Of a DNA stretch of 64,000 nucleotides, positions 10,440 to 20,464 are shown in pieces. A program made the position numbers and the translations under genes. How positions within the stretch are numbered: position 1 is the first letter of the stretch; every line of letters begins with the position of its first letter. The notes beneath the pieces were generated by a model. That model was given only the letters and a program-made list of their open reading frames with translations, was not told the DNA's origin and made no database searches. The DNA comes from Acanthosepion esculentum (Eukaryota > Mollusca > Cephalopoda > Sepiida > Sepiidae), in assembly GCA_964036315.1 (NCBI GenBank), contig OZ038480.1:15819655-15883654 (forward strand). Reading direction: 5' to 3'.

Positions 10440-11170
10440 CAAAATTTCAATACATGTTAGAACTCAGTTTATGTCCATCCAAAAGCCCATGGTCATTACC
10501 ACTGTACATCATGCCAAAACCAGATGTCACTGCCTGGAGCCAATGCAGAGATTTCCACCATCTTAATGTAGCCAGTATAGCAGATAGGTGGCTGATCCCA
10601 CACATTCATGATTTCCCTATGAGCTTACAAGGGGCACATATTTTTACACAAGTGGACTTAATAAATGCCTTTTATCAAATCCCAGAGGCAGAAGAGGACA
10701 TACCCAAGACCACTCTCTTTTGGTTTATTTGTGTCTCCATTCAGTCTATGTAACACAGTACAATCTTTCCAACAATTAATCAACAAAGTTCTGCATAGTT
10801 TACCTTTTATTTTCATATACATAGACTATGTTTTAATTGCAAGTAAAAATGAACAGGGACATTACACCAAGTCTTTGCAAGACTGCAACATTTCAGACTG
10901 ACAATAAATGTCTGCAAATGCATCTTTAAAGTCAACAAACTCACTTTCCTTGAAACATGCATATCTCATTCACCAGAGAAAATCACCACAATACAAAATT
11001 TTCCACAGCTGATATCACTCAGTCAAGTACGTCAATTTATTGGCTTGATTAATTATTATTGTCAATTTATACTGAAATGTTCAACAATATTACTCCCTCC
11101 AACCAATGTTACTTACCATTTAACTGGTTCCTTTCAGAGATAAAACAATCTTTTGATATGGTGAAAGGTC
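10440..11170 (+). pseudogene. gypsy element 1, reverse transcriptase and start of RNase H
   Basis: The frame 10271-10753 gives C-R-D-F-H-H-L-N, then IPHIHDFPMSLQGAHIF and QVDLINAFYQIP (RT motif A, with catalytic Asp). After a frameshift near 10710 the next frame gives FGLFVSPFS and FIFIYIDYVLIAS, where the YxDD box reads Y-I-D-Y. The second catalytic Asp is therefore lost. Further debris continues to about 11170 through the RT thumb; RNase H is largely deleted. The motif pattern is that of Ty3/gypsy pol, similar to the element inside the SHMT intron at 53.7-58.2 kb. Confidence 0.85.
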
Positions 11171-11346
11171 ATCCCTGATTTTATATATCTAGGAAGATGA
11201 GCTACAGTCAAACTCATCAGTAATCATTTCACCAAACATGTCCAGGGATAATCAGCAATGGACACAAAGTTGCAATAAATTTAAGAAAAATGGACATATG
11301 AAAACACTACACAACATTTTAACAACTTGACGGAAGATTTACTACA

Positions 11347-12070
11347 TTGCATATTGACATTGTTGGACCTCTTCCCAATCATAATGGATTCAGCTACTTG
11401 CTAACAATAGTGGATCATTTTAGTAGGTGGCCTGCCCTGTTCCCACTCAAGGGCATTTCAGCAGAAATTGTTGCCAGGACCATCCTGGTACAATGGATCA
11501 CAACATATGGTGTAATTTTAGTTATTATAACTGACAGAGAAGCACAGTTTCAATCCATGTTTTTCCAAGATTATGTTAACTTGTTGGGTGTTAAATGCAT
11601 CAAAACTACTGCATTTCACCCATGCACTAATGGTATCGTAGAGTGTTTTCATAGGCAACTAAAAATGGCTCTTGCAAATATAGTCAAACGATACAACTGT
11701 GTTGATAATTTACCATTCATGCTGCTAGCTATAAGAAACCTAATTAAAAAATTCTTAAGCTGTACCCCATCAGAAATGGATTTTAGTACTACCATGATTA
11801 TACTTGGCCAATACAACCACAAGTTTTGTTCAAGCTTTTAAAGATAGAATGAACAAGTTACCATTTACGCTAAGAAGACATTGTAACATCCTAAAAGACC
11901 TACAAACCGGTGAATATGTTTTATTTTGTAACAACATGATAAAGAAACTATTATCTGAAATTACTCTTGACCATACAAGTCATTGAGAAACATGAAAAAT
12001 ATGCCACAATTCTCAAAGACAGTAAAAGAGACATAGTGTCCATAGGTAGAATGAAACCTGCTTATGTTCA
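11347..12070 (+). pseudogene. gypsy element 1, integrase
   Basis: This 164-residue frame (11347-11841) is a retroviral-type integrase core: HIDIVGPLPNHNGFSYLLTI (first Asp), a T-D-R-E stretch (second Asp), FHPCTNGIVECFHRQLK (catalytic Glu). An overlapping frame continues into the C-terminal region, ending VSIGRMKPAYV, the conserved end of gypsy integrases. The zinc-binding N-terminus is missing. The three catalytic acidic residues are still visible, but the frame breaks at about 11830 and again near 11985. It is the best preserved part of this element. Confidence 0.85.
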
Positions 12071-12079
12071 TCATACCCT

Positions 12080-12840
12080 TTTTTGTAGAGTACAACAATA
12101 TTCAGCATCACAATTCCCAGACAATATGATACCACAAACTACAAAATCATCAACCAACCAACCAACCAGTTCCAACTAATAAGAACTCTACAAGAGATGC
12201 ACAACAAACAACAGATAATTCAACAGCTTAAAGAAAGAATTCAACACAAAATATGATCAAATCCGATAGAAAGGTCACTTGGTCTAAACATTACAAAACA
12301 TATATAACATATTAATAATACACATTATTATGTAGTAAACAAAAACAAGATCTAGATTTAAAATTCAAATGCTAAGCACTGACTCATTGATTTTGCTAGA
12401 CATTAAAAAAGACTCGAATTTGCAAACTTTGCTTAATACACATGCAAAAGCAAATCCAAAACAAAACTCGTAAAATTTCACACCTTGATGTGAAATGGTT
12501 TTTGGCCAATAGAAATCTAGGAAACATTTAAAAACAAAATCTTCAATTCTCAGAAACAAATTATTTTACGGACCTTTTCACGAGCCGACACAAAAATTTG
12601 TTCATTGTCGAATGGAAAGGCCCGAATCATATCCGGGAGTGAATTCCCAAATGACTTTTTCAAACCCCACAAACAAAATAAAATACGGGCAAATTCACCT
12701 GTTACCAGAGAGAAAAGAAGACGAGCATATTAACACCTCCCTTGACAAGCATCAAGTGACTGTTATTATTATCTCTACCTTTCTTGCTCACCTCTTTTAT
12801 ACATAATAAATGAAAGGAACATTTTAAGACTGAGCGATTA
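12080..12840. other. 3' part of gypsy element 1, no gene
   Basis: Sequence between the integrase end and the right LTR-like piece. It includes an AACCAACCAACC run near 12150 and a CATA repeat at about 12872-12897. No clear polypurine tract or LTR start could be fixed. Confidence 0.35.
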
Positions 12841-13209
12841 CTTCAAAGACATTCCTACCCTACGATAATGCTCATACATACATACATACATACATACATT
12901 CCTGCCTACGTACACATAAACTCATTCTTGCAATGATACTACGAACATTTTGACAACCTTGTATCAACCAAAATACATTAATTTTATTTGTAAAGACCTA
13001 AATTGATTTATATGTATATAAATTTGTTGTTTCACTTTACAATTTGATTTGCTTGTTTTATACCCCTCTTATGGTGGGCTATCTAACTAACAAGGCCAAA
13101 TCAAACTAATCTATTTCAACACTCATACACTTCACTATAACCGATAACCCACCATAAATATCTCTATTGCTCTCTCAACTCTCAATCTGTCGGGTGTATT
13201 TGTGGAGTG

Positions 13210-13330
13210 AAAACAGAAATAAAAACCAAGACTTTTCAACACCAAATTACAAAGAAATTGTTTTTGAGTCAGAGGATTGCACATTGTTCTGGTTAAAAAA
13301 TTAATGCTTTGAAAATAAATATTTAACATT
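13210..13330 (+). repeat. LTR-like terminal piece, right copy
   Basis: Partner of 8030-8150. A TATA-like TATATGTATATAAAT lies upstream at about 13010, which would suit an LTR promoter. The full right LTR could begin somewhere between 12.6 and 12.9 kb. Confidence 0.4.
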
Positions 13331-13348
13331 TTTTTTACTTAACAATGT

Positions 13349-13970
13349 ATGTATCGGCTAGTGTCTACTAGTATTTCTCAGATGCAGCTACATAAGAAAA
13401 ATGAAATGGTCACTCATCATCAACTCACTATGAGATGCCAGCAACCCTCAGAAACAACCGACAGATTTCATTGGGAACTAAATAAAGATTGTATTTTCAC
13501 AGCTGTTACAGTTGAACAACACCATACAGAGTTAGTAACAATACTGTACAGAGTTAGTAACTATACTGTACAGAGTTAGGAACAATACCGTACAGAGTTA
13601 GGAACAATACCGTATAAAGTTAGGAACAATACCATACAGAGTTAGGAACAATACTGTATAAAGTTAGGGACAATACCGTACAGAGTTAGGGACAATACCG
13701 TACAGAGTTAGGGACAATACTGTACAGAGTTAGGGACAATACCGTACAGAGTTAGGGACAATACCGTACAGAGTTAGGGACAATACTGTACAGAGTTAGG
13801 AACAATACCGTACAAAGTTAGGAACAATACCGTACAGAGTTAGTAAGGGATGCATTCAGTAATGGATCATTGTCAGTAAACATTTGACAATCCAGCAATT
13901 CTACCAGTCAGCAAGAATTTTAGACCTAGCTCAACATAATGTAGAAGCTTTTTTTTCCGCAATACTCTGT
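13349..13970 (+). pseudogene. gypsy element 2, gag interrupted by a minisatellite
   Basis: The left part translates to QQPSETTDRFHWELNKDC and TAVTVEQHHTELV. After the 13527-13850 minisatellite it resumes as ELVRDAFSNGSLSVN, then ILDLAQHNVEAFFP. These are consecutive parts of the capsid C-terminal and linker region of another invertebrate gypsy Gag type. The repeat unit starts from the codons for T-E-L-V, so the minisatellite was born by local duplication within gag. The copy lies directly against the right LTR-like piece of element 1. Confidence 0.7.
13527..13850 (+). repeat. 22-bp minisatellite, about 15 units
   Basis: Unit: TACAGAGTTAGGGACAATAC plus two bases. Variants carry GGAAC or GTAAC, and TAAAG for CAGAG. 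The first and last units merge into the flanking gag coding sequence. Confidence 0.95.
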
Positions 13971-14059
13971 GACTGCAATGACCGAAGGACCTCCTCCCAT
14001 TTTTAAACCCTTCTCAACCCCTGGATTCTCTCAATTAACCAGAAACTGTGCACCTCAAT

Positions 14060-14250
14060 GAAGCACACTTATTTTTTCTGCAGGAGCAGTATGCGTTTTT
14101 GCTTGTCATGACAAGCAAATGATGATAACTGTCTTGTGCATTCTCATCAGCTTCATTTAGATGCTTATCAAAACCTATTATAAAAATCAAAGCCAATGGA
14201 CTCCTTTTAGATGCGATGGTTGATATAAGGGATCACAGGACATTTTATTG
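14060..14250 (+). pseudogene. gypsy element 2, zinc knuckle and protease debris
   Basis: A cysteine-rich stretch with a C-F-F-C pair near 14080 is where the Gag/Pol zinc knuckle should be. At 14195-14225 a NGLLLDAMVD stretch matches the segment around the protease active site, but the D-T-G triad is destroyed. Confidence 0.45.
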
Positions 14251-14309
14251 GTGCAGTTATTGTGAATTCAAACCTATGAAAAAGTTTTCCATTTTCTAGC
14301 AGAGTAGCA

Positions 14310-14790
14310 ATAACTAATGCAGTACTATTGTCTCAAGTATCTAAATACTGTTTAGTTGACTCAAAAATAAATGAGGCTTTGTACAATGAGGTGAAAATAA
14401 TGAAAAACCTCTGCTGTAGTGCAATACTGAAAGAACGATTTCCTTCAACAACACCATTTGGTGGACCCAAACTGTCATTAAAATTATGTGGACTAACAAT
14501 TACTAATATGCCTTACTTGGAACTCTTTGCAAATTTAATGCCTGACTGCAAACCAATAGCCATAAAATCAAGACGGTATATAAATCAAGACAGACATTTC
14601 ATTAATACCAAAATTAAAAGAATGTTTAGAGAAGAAATGCTGGAATCAAGCCACTCTCCATAGAGAGCGCATGTCCTTGTAATGTCTTCAGAAAACCACA
14701 AAATGAGAATGGTTATCGATTATTCACAGACCATTAATAAATTCACCTCAGAAACAGGCTCATCCTACTACCGACTCTTCTGATTCAGAA
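14310..14790 (+). pseudogene. gypsy element 2, start of reverse transcriptase
   Basis: The 111-residue frame includes LELFANLMPDCKPIAIKSRR and NTKIKRMFREEMLE, then after a stop WRAHVLVMSSENHK and MRMVIDYSQTINKFT. This is the N-terminal fingers region of Ty3/gypsy RT (I-A-x-x-S-R-R-Y then x-E-x-M-L-E-x-S-x-S-P). The catalytic palm is deleted. Element 1 differs in sequence, so this is a separate gypsy lineage. Confidence 0.75.
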
Positions 14791-14859
14791 AGTGAACAGT
14801 CCAAGTGTTGAAGTACATGAAAGCATGTCAGTTCAAAGCACCCATTCTCAAAACCTGAG

Positions 14860-14960
14860 GAAGAAATACAAGAAAAACCTGATAAGGTTGAGCCATCTCA
14901 ACAATCCCAAAGGACCCACAAGATGCCCAGTGATTTGAAAGATTTTCTTCCAGGTATTTA
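14860..14960 (+). pseudogene. gypsy element 2, C-terminal pol tail
   Basis: A stretch reading QRTHKMPSDLKDFLPGI fits the basic D-L-K-D-F-L-P tail at the end of some gypsy polyproteins. Most of RT, RNase H and integrase between it and the RT start have been deleted. Confidence 0.45.
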
Positions 14961-14984
14961 CTTGACCCCCCACTGAGTCAGGTT

Positions 14985-15285
14985 GTGACACAAGGTCAGT
15001 TTTTAACATGGGGACCCAAGTGTTTTCACCCGGGCCGCTGGTCTAAGCTAGTCATAGCTTGTCCAAGCCAATCTTGGCTTGTCATAGCTGGTCCAGGCCG
15101 GAGCCGGTCCAAGCAAGTCATAGCCATGATACCACCAGCGCAGGGACAAATCCCTACACCAGGCAAGCATCGAGTGAAGCTCTCAGCCAGACCAAGCAAG
15201 CGATCTGCAAACAGATACTACGCTTTGATCCGGGCCTCCAGGCCAAGCAGCTCGAAAGATTTTCTTCCATATGAATAATAAGCAC
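14985..15285 (+). other. GC-rich patch with a 97-codon frame, unidentified
   Basis: This block is clearly richer in G+C than its surroundings and has internal repeats of CATAGCT(T/G)GTCCA. The frame 14985-15278 ends KRSANRYYALIRASR then SSSKDFLPYE, close to the K-D-F-L-P end of the gypsy tail just upstream. It may be the tail of a second, nested pol copy. No domain is otherwise recognised. Confidence 0.35.
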
Positions 15286-15289
15286 ATCT

Positions 15290-15635
15290 CAACTCCCATG
15301 TCACTTGTGAAATTCTTAATAATGAAGAACCTCTGCTGATTTTTTCTGTTGGAATTATAGAAATGTCAGAAGATTAATTTTGATTAAAATTGTGTATACC
15401 AAAGTATGTTACGGTTCAAATTGAATTTTTATCCTGCTATTTAATTCTGTTAAGTTAAAATTATTTAAAATTTATGCCCAATCTAGACATTTACCTCTTT
15501 TGTGCAGCTCAATACAGGGGAAGAAACTCACTGCAGTTTTAAATCATTTTTTCTTTTTTCTGTTATTTAATTGTTTTACAAATGCTTATTTTTTCCTTCC
15601 ATTCTTAATTTCATCCCTTTTTTCTTGATTTCTTA
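15290..15635. other. No gene seen
   Basis: AT-rich, T-rich sequence; no repeat shared with other parts of the window. Confidence 0.4.
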
Positions 15636-15639
15636 TTAG

Positions 15640-15965
15640 AAATTAAGTAAAGAACAATTAAGAAAGGAACAAAGAAATGAAGGGCAAGAAAAGGAAGGCA
15701 GAAAGAAATCAAGAAAGATTTCTTCCTTTCTTCCTTCCTTTCTTAATTTCTTTCTTCCTTTCTTAATTTCTTTCTTCCTTCCATTTTTTGCCTTTCATTT
15801 CTTCCTTTCTTTCTTAATTGTTTCTTTCTTCCTTCTTTTTTCTTTCTCCCTTTTTCTTCCTTCCTTTTTCTGCCCTTCATTTCTTCCTTCCTTTCTTAAT
15901 TTCTTTCTTCCTTTCTTAATTTCTTTCTTCCTTCCTTTTCTGCCCTTCATTTCTTAATTTTTCAT
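15640..15965. repeat. Purine block then long polypyrimidine tract
   Basis: 15640-15718 is purine-rich (GAAA, AAGG, with AATTAAGAAAGG). 15719-15965 is pyrimidine-rich, with repeats of CTTCCTTTCTTAATTTCTTT and TGCCCTTCATTTCTT. The first is a rough reverse complement of parts of the second, so a large imperfect hairpin or a triplex is possible. Confidence 0.85.
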
Positions 15966-16087
15966 CCCTTTTACTGACAGTGATTGATTAATATCAATCT
16001 TATTGGGAAAACATTGACTTGCATGATAAAATCAGACATCCATCCTGAACATTAAACTCAAGGTGAAATTAAGCAAAGATAACAATT

Positions 16088-16405
16088 GAGCCCTTGCCTT
16101 AGAATCAACTCAGTGTTGACTGCTTCAATTGGTGCCTTCCTTAGAATCATCTAAGTATGGATAAATCCAATTGATCCCCTGCCTTAGGATCTTCTAAGTG
16201 TTGATTGATCCAATTGCTCCACAGATTTAGGATCATCTCTGTTGATTGATCCAATTGATTCCCTACTTTAGGATCATTTAAATGTTGAGTGATCCAATTG
16301 ATCCCCTGCCTAATGTTCATTGATCCAATTGGTACCCATGCTTGAGGATAATCTCAGTTGATAGATCCAGTTGATCCCCTGCCTTAGGATGATCTAAATG
16401 TTGGA
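16088..16405 (+). repeat. 43-bp minisatellite, about 7 units
   Basis: Unit contains GATCCAATTGATCCCCTGCC then TTAGGATCATCTAA(G/A)TGTTG. The spacing between the ATCCAATTG landmarks is 44, 41, 43, 31 and about 43, showing one shortened unit. Confidence 0.9.
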
Positions 16406-16519
16406 TGCTCCACAATCTTATTTTCTTTATACATACAGCTGTTGCATTCAAATCTGCTACTACCTTCTCTAATTTGTATTCTATCCATTTTATAGTGTTT
16501 TAAAAAAGTGTTACATATG

Positions 16520-16524
<5 letters not shown>

Positions 16525-16556
<32 letters not shown>
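16525..16556. repeat. TA microsatellite
   Basis: TA tract next to the hammerhead-like motif at 16574. Confidence 0.85.
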
Positions 16557-16559
<3 letters not shown>

Positions 16560-16573
16560 TTCAACACCATCAC

Positions 16574-16604
16574 TTGATAAGACACCAGAAGTGTTGAAAC
16601 AAAA
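16574..16604 (+). ncRNA. Hammerhead-like motif
   Basis: TTGATAA, then a stem II made of GACAC pairing with GTGTT around a CAGAA loop, then GAAAC. The arrangement is that of a hammerhead core with one or two core changes (CUGANGA reads UUGAUAA). Confidence 0.4.
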
Positions 16605-16752
16605 TGGCTATTTTTATAGTGATTTTATAACATATTTATGTTATAAATTTTGAATAAATAATTATATTTGCTCTACTCTGTATTGAGCGCACTTTTAAGA
16701 ATAGTATTTGTTGGTTATTGGAATTTATTCCGTATACACCAATCCTATACTT

Positions 16753-16786
16753 GTATATATATATATATAGATATATATATATATAT
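16753..16786. repeat. TA microsatellite
   Basis: TA tract with one G, directly before the family C copy. Confidence 0.85.
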
Positions 16787-16945
16787 GGTGGCCTGACGAT
16801 TACATCTAGCATGAAACAGCCTGTCGCCTCTAAGTATTGATTTCAATGTTCACTGTTATATTTACACATGCTCTATCTCTGATATTGAGCACTTTATCCC
16901 ATAAAATATAGCACACCTTAAGAGTATATTTTTTCATCTGTGTAG
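16787..16945 (+). repeat. Family C repeat
   Basis: It contains TCTAGCATGAAACAGCCTGT, TTGATTTCAATGTTCACTG and CTCTGATATTGAGCACTTTA, ending near ATATTTTTTCATCTG. It corresponds to 2195, 38950 and 47100. Confidence 0.75.
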
Positions 16946-17073
16946 CGAAAAAAACATATTTTAAATCAATTAATTTATAATATTAATGCTCTGTAAATTT
17001 ACATTGAGCACTATTGTGTAAAAATAAAAATATCTATAAGAACACCGGATTTTATATCTTACTGTTCTTTCTT

Positions 17074-17080
<7 letters not shown>

Positions 17081-17126
<46 letters not shown>
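17081..17126. repeat. TA microsatellite
   Basis: Pure TA tract of about 23 units. Confidence 0.9.
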
Positions 17127-17127
<1 letters not shown>

Positions 17128-17429
17128 CAGCAACCTTTCTTTTAAACATCTTTCATTAAATATGATAGACAAGGAAAATTTAATAAATTTTTCAATTAGC
17201 TTTCCTAGCGATCTTACATTTTTCCATTTGGAATAAGGGAGTGCAAAAATTGTCCATATTGTCCATTGTCCCAAGCACTTTCAGCCGCTTCTGTAGTCAT
17301 TTATTTTCCAGGGGATTTATTTTACGTTAATTTCTCTTCTTGATTTGACTTTCAGATGAATTTTATTTTTGTGTTGTTTTAAATACTAGTAGGAATGTTT
17401 ATTTTGAGCCTTCACATGTTGAGCACAGA

Positions 17430-17785
17430 TGAAATTTGAGTGAGCATCTTTCTATTTTTAAAAAACTCTCAACACTCTATTCTCACTGTTAAATAAGTTG
17501 AGGTTGATAGTGGGAGAGAGATGCTTAATATACGGGACCTCTCTTATAGCAAGATGTTCCCTGTAATATGATTTACATAGAATTTTAGTGTTTTTGACCA
17601 GAATTTTTCTTATGGATTTTTTAAAAATTGTGGATAGATAAATGTTTTTATAGCACTTTGATCTGATAAGTGGCACATGAAACATCTACTCAAGGAGGTT
17701 GTAGTAGGTCCGATATAGTAATTGATTTTTGATCAGAAACACAGTCATGGCCTGGCTTGTGAAACTGATACACAATATTGGTCAT
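17430..17785 (-). pseudogene. Penelope-like endonuclease remnant
   Basis: Minus-strand pieces give NIVYQFHKPGHDC at the start (the cysteine-bearing strand before the YIG motif). Further on come IRKILVKNTKILCK and EVPYIKHLSPTINLN, the last part of a Penelope GIY-YIG domain (the conserved E-x-x-Y-I ... P-x-I-N). The central YIG segment is damaged and stops are present. The upstream side ends in a TA array. Confidence 0.65.
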
Positions 17786-17795
17786 TGCTAGATTA

Positions 17796-17798
<3 letters not shown>

Positions 17799-17845
<47 letters not shown>
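17799..17845. repeat. TA microsatellite
   Basis: Pure TA tract. Confidence 0.9.
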
Positions 17846-17849
<4 letters not shown>

Positions 17850-17912
17850 AATGAAGGTGTTAAGCTTAATATTACTAGACATATTAAAATACAAAGCAAG
17901 GAATAAAAAGGG

Positions 17913-17941
17913 AAGCAACCGGTTTCGCTCACGCTCTTCAG
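17913..17941 (-). ncRNA. Hammerhead ribozyme-like motif
   Basis: On the minus strand: CTGAAGA, GCGTGAGC (short stem II), GAAA, CCGG, TT. This is CUGANGA, stem II, GAA, A, a minimal self-complementary stem III, U, H, in the order needed for the minimal type I hammerheads found in Penelope-like elements. It lies about 90 bases downstream of the endonuclease remnant at 18035-18328 on the same strand. Confidence 0.6.
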
Positions 17942-18034
17942 GCTTCTACGGGAGATTTTAATGTCATTAAAAAACAGAATATGCAATGAGTATGAGGGGA
18001 AAAAAAAAAATAATAATAATAATAATAATAGGAG

Positions 18035-18328
18035 CTAGAGGCAAATGACAGCGAGCCCCAACAGACACTCATGCTGTTTACACAGGGAGGGCCTGCGGGA
18101 CCCGATGTAAATTGACTCCAGCACCTTTAGATGAAATAAAGAGTGTGAACGGGACAACACGGTGAACCTGTCCACACTAAATTTAGCCGCGCACCTTCTG
18201 TTCTTTAATAGATGCTCACAAATGGCTGAACTGTAGGTGTTCGGGACGAGTCCATCACACGGCAGGGTATGGTTCCTGATTTTTTCTTCATTACTAAAGT
18301 TTCTGTCCCTAGTTCCTAATTCATCCAC
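18035..18328 (-). pseudogene. Penelope-like endonuclease, C-terminal part
   Basis: The 97-residue minus-strand frame contains SSAICEHLLKNRRCAAKFSV, then DRFTVLSRSHSLFHLKVLES, IYIGSRRPSLCKQ. This is the helical second half of a GIY-YIG domain of one Penelope subfamily (histidine in the E-H-L-L helix, catalytic Glu in V-L-E-S). The same domain occurs, more complete, at 35631-36077 on the other strand. The GIY-YIG strand itself is missing here, and the residual N-terminus has no match. The hammerhead-like motif at 17913 follows it. Confidence 0.8.
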
Positions 18329-18339
18329 GCCCTGTAACC

Positions 18340-18395
18340 CCTTGCATGCTAGTGTCTGTACTACCTTGCTTGGGGTGATACCAATTAAAAAAAAA
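18340..18395 (+). repeat. LINE 3' tail
   Basis: CCTTGCTTGGGGTGATA then AATTAAAAAAAA. The same end appears on the LINE at 26190-26957 and, altered, at 28645, 51650 and 60545. Confidence 0.65.
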
Positions 18396-18647
18396 TATAC
18401 ATAAGTAACTAAGTAAATTATAAATAATGTAACAATTTATATCTGTCCATAAGGAAATTCTCTAGGATCTATATGCAGACAACTTCATACCATGACCTAT
18501 ATTAAAAGTTTTTTTCTAGTTGGTTTGAATTTAGCATAGGTCACATTCGATTGGTTAATCACAGCAAAGCTCACAAGCCTATTCTTTTTAAAGTATTCTG
18601 CTTTTGAAATTAAATTAATCTTATTCTTGCCAGTGGTTTAACATTGC

Positions 18648-18680
18648 CTGAGGAGACACATTTGTGGTGTTGAAATATGA
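18648..18680 (+). ncRNA. Hammerhead-like motif
   Basis: CTGAGGA (a valid CUGANGA), then stem II GACAC...GTGTT, then GAAATATGAT. Core residues are intact; stem III is weak. Confidence 0.45.
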
Positions 18681-18791
18681 TTGTAATTGTGCAGCAATTT
18701 TTAATATGTTTTTGTTTTAATCTTTTAAAATAAATAATATTTAGCTTTACTCTTTCTTTCTGAATTATACTCCATATGTTCTTATTTTAAC

Positions 18792-18794
<3 letters not shown>

Positions 18795-18830
<36 letters not shown>

Positions 18831-18880
18831 GCACTTACATTTATATATATATATATATATATATACATATATACATATAT
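18795..18880. repeat. TA microsatellites
   Basis: Two TA tracts separated by a TAGTAGCACTTACATTT spacer, ending at the family B SINE. Confidence 0.85.
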
Positions 18881-18892
18881 ATTGTCATCCAC

Positions 18893-19096
18893 AGTTAGAT
18901 GTCCGGTTGCCTCTGGCTAGAATCGAAAACTGGCTGAATTCGCGTCAGTCGGAAATTTTACCCTGAAGCCGTTGGCGCACGGCAGAGAAGAAGGTGAATT
19001 TAAGCGTATTTATATTTAGATAAACACACAGTGACTGAGAGAACTCGATTCGATTTACCGAAGAGTCTTGCATTATTAGCCGTAATAGTCACTGTT
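18893..19096 (+). mobile_element. Family B SINE-like repeat, copy 1
   Basis: It starts TGTCATCCACAG and contains TTGCCTCTGGCTAGAATCGA (possible reverse B box), CAGAGAAGAAGGTGAATTTA, GAGTCTTGCATTATTAGC and GTCACTGTTA. Copies with the same order are at 38541 and 50807. All three sit against TA arrays, and a tRNA-derived origin is likely. Confidence 0.7.
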
Positions 19097-19123
19097 ATAT
19101 ATATATATATATATAGTTGCAGT

Positions 19124-19177
<54 letters not shown>

Positions 19178-19197
19178 AGCGCAACTATATATATATA

Positions 19198-19251
<54 letters not shown>

Positions 19252-19256
19252 ACCGC

Positions 19257-19297
<41 letters not shown>

Positions 19298-19302
19298 ACC
19301 GC

Positions 19303-19343
<41 letters not shown>

Positions 19344-19348
19344 ACCGC

Positions 19349-19399
<51 letters not shown>

Positions 19400-19404
19400 A
19401 GCGC

Positions 19405-19440
<36 letters not shown>
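19096..19440. repeat. Compound TA array with GTAACCGCAAC spacers
   Basis: TA tracts of varying length are punctuated about six times by GTAA(C/G)CGCAAC (its inverse, GTTGCAGTTAC, is at 19117). This is a higher-order repeat: each unit is TA tract plus the same 11-13 base spacer. Confidence 0.9.
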
Positions 19441-19443
<3 letters not shown>

Positions 19444-19444
19444 T

Positions 19445-20165
19445 TGGACAATAAAAAATATTAAGAAATTAAAATTCTTAGACACACTGGTTTGTATATT
19501 AATACCTTTTTGTTTTATTATTTCAATTAGGTTCCTTGACTAGTTTCAGCCAGTATGCCCATCATCAGGATAAAAAGTGAAGAAAGTGTATTTTATTTGT
19601 AGTTTTCATTGTTTTTTATCGTTAATTTTGGTCAGTCCTTATATTGGTTAATCGGCCTCTTTCAAGTTGTTTTTAAAATAGAGGCTAGGAGATTCCTGAT
19701 TCTCAGAATTCCCTCCTTGGTTATTTTGACAGTTTTATTGGTTGCTGGGAAGGGGATGTGTCTGTGTTAAGTGCATGTTATCTTTTAGTTTTTGGGAGTG
19801 TATGTAATGTGTGTATGAGTATATATTTGTGTGAGTGTGTGTATATGTGTGAAACCTCAATACCTCTGCAAGCATGCCTGTCTTGTGTAGGTGAGAAATC
19901 TGGGTAGGGCTTGATTTATGGGATTATATATTAATTCTATCTGTATTGTTAAATTTGTGGTTAAGTCTGTCTGGACAAATTGTTTTGAGGTGCAAAATAC
20001 ATTTATCTTTATGTTCCTCTAGTATTTTTCTAAGGTTATCCTTTCTGTCTATTTCTATTTTTTCAATTATTATTTTGCCTGACTTTTAAAATCATATTTT
20101 TCTAACTGAAAATGTTGTTCTACAGGTAATAATCTTTCATGGGGAGCTGACCTGATGCAATTACG
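19445..20165. other. No gene seen; TG-rich part
   Basis: No protein was recognised. A mild TG/GT-rich stretch lies near 19815-19850. The hammerhead-like motif at 19538-19568 is the only structured element. Confidence 0.4.
19538..19568 (-). ncRNA. Hammerhead ribozyme-like motif
   Basis: Minus strand: CTGATGA, a stem II segment with GGGC and GCT, then GAAA and CTAG, then TC. CUGAUGA, GAAA, a minimal CUAG stem III and U-C are all canonical. Stem I pairing is not obvious, as in Penelope motifs thought to act as dimers. Confidence 0.55.
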
Positions 20166-20172
20166 ATAATTA

Positions 20173-20370
20173 TTAATTCTGAAAGGGCCATTCAGATTTT
20201 CCTACATATTGTTTGTGGCATAATGTGCATTCTAATAAGTAAATTATATTATGACTTCTACGATTAGAGTTGTGGTAGTTTTTGGAAGTAGATTTAGTGA
20301 CGGAGCTAGTGAATGAATTGGTATGTCTAATGTCAACATAGGCTCCTTTTGTTGTTACATGGTTGGAAAA
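20173..20370 (-). pseudogene. Penelope-like endonuclease, N-terminal half
   Basis: Minus-strand frame: a N-x-R-R-S-H stretch, then IIYLLECTLCHKQYVGKSEW, then PFQN. This is the first half of a GIY-YIG domain (I-Y-L-L-E-C, the CxxC pair, Q-Y-V-G-K-S). The catalytic Arg helix has just begun when the copy stops. Upstream it runs into a TA array. Confidence 0.75.
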
Positions 20371-20373
20371 ATC

Positions 20374-20376
<3 letters not shown>

Positions 20377-20450
<74 letters not shown>
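20377..20450. repeat. TA microsatellite
   Basis: Pure TA tract of about 36 units. Confidence 0.9.
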
Positions 20451-20452
<2 letters not shown>

Positions 20453-20464
20453 ATATACAACACT

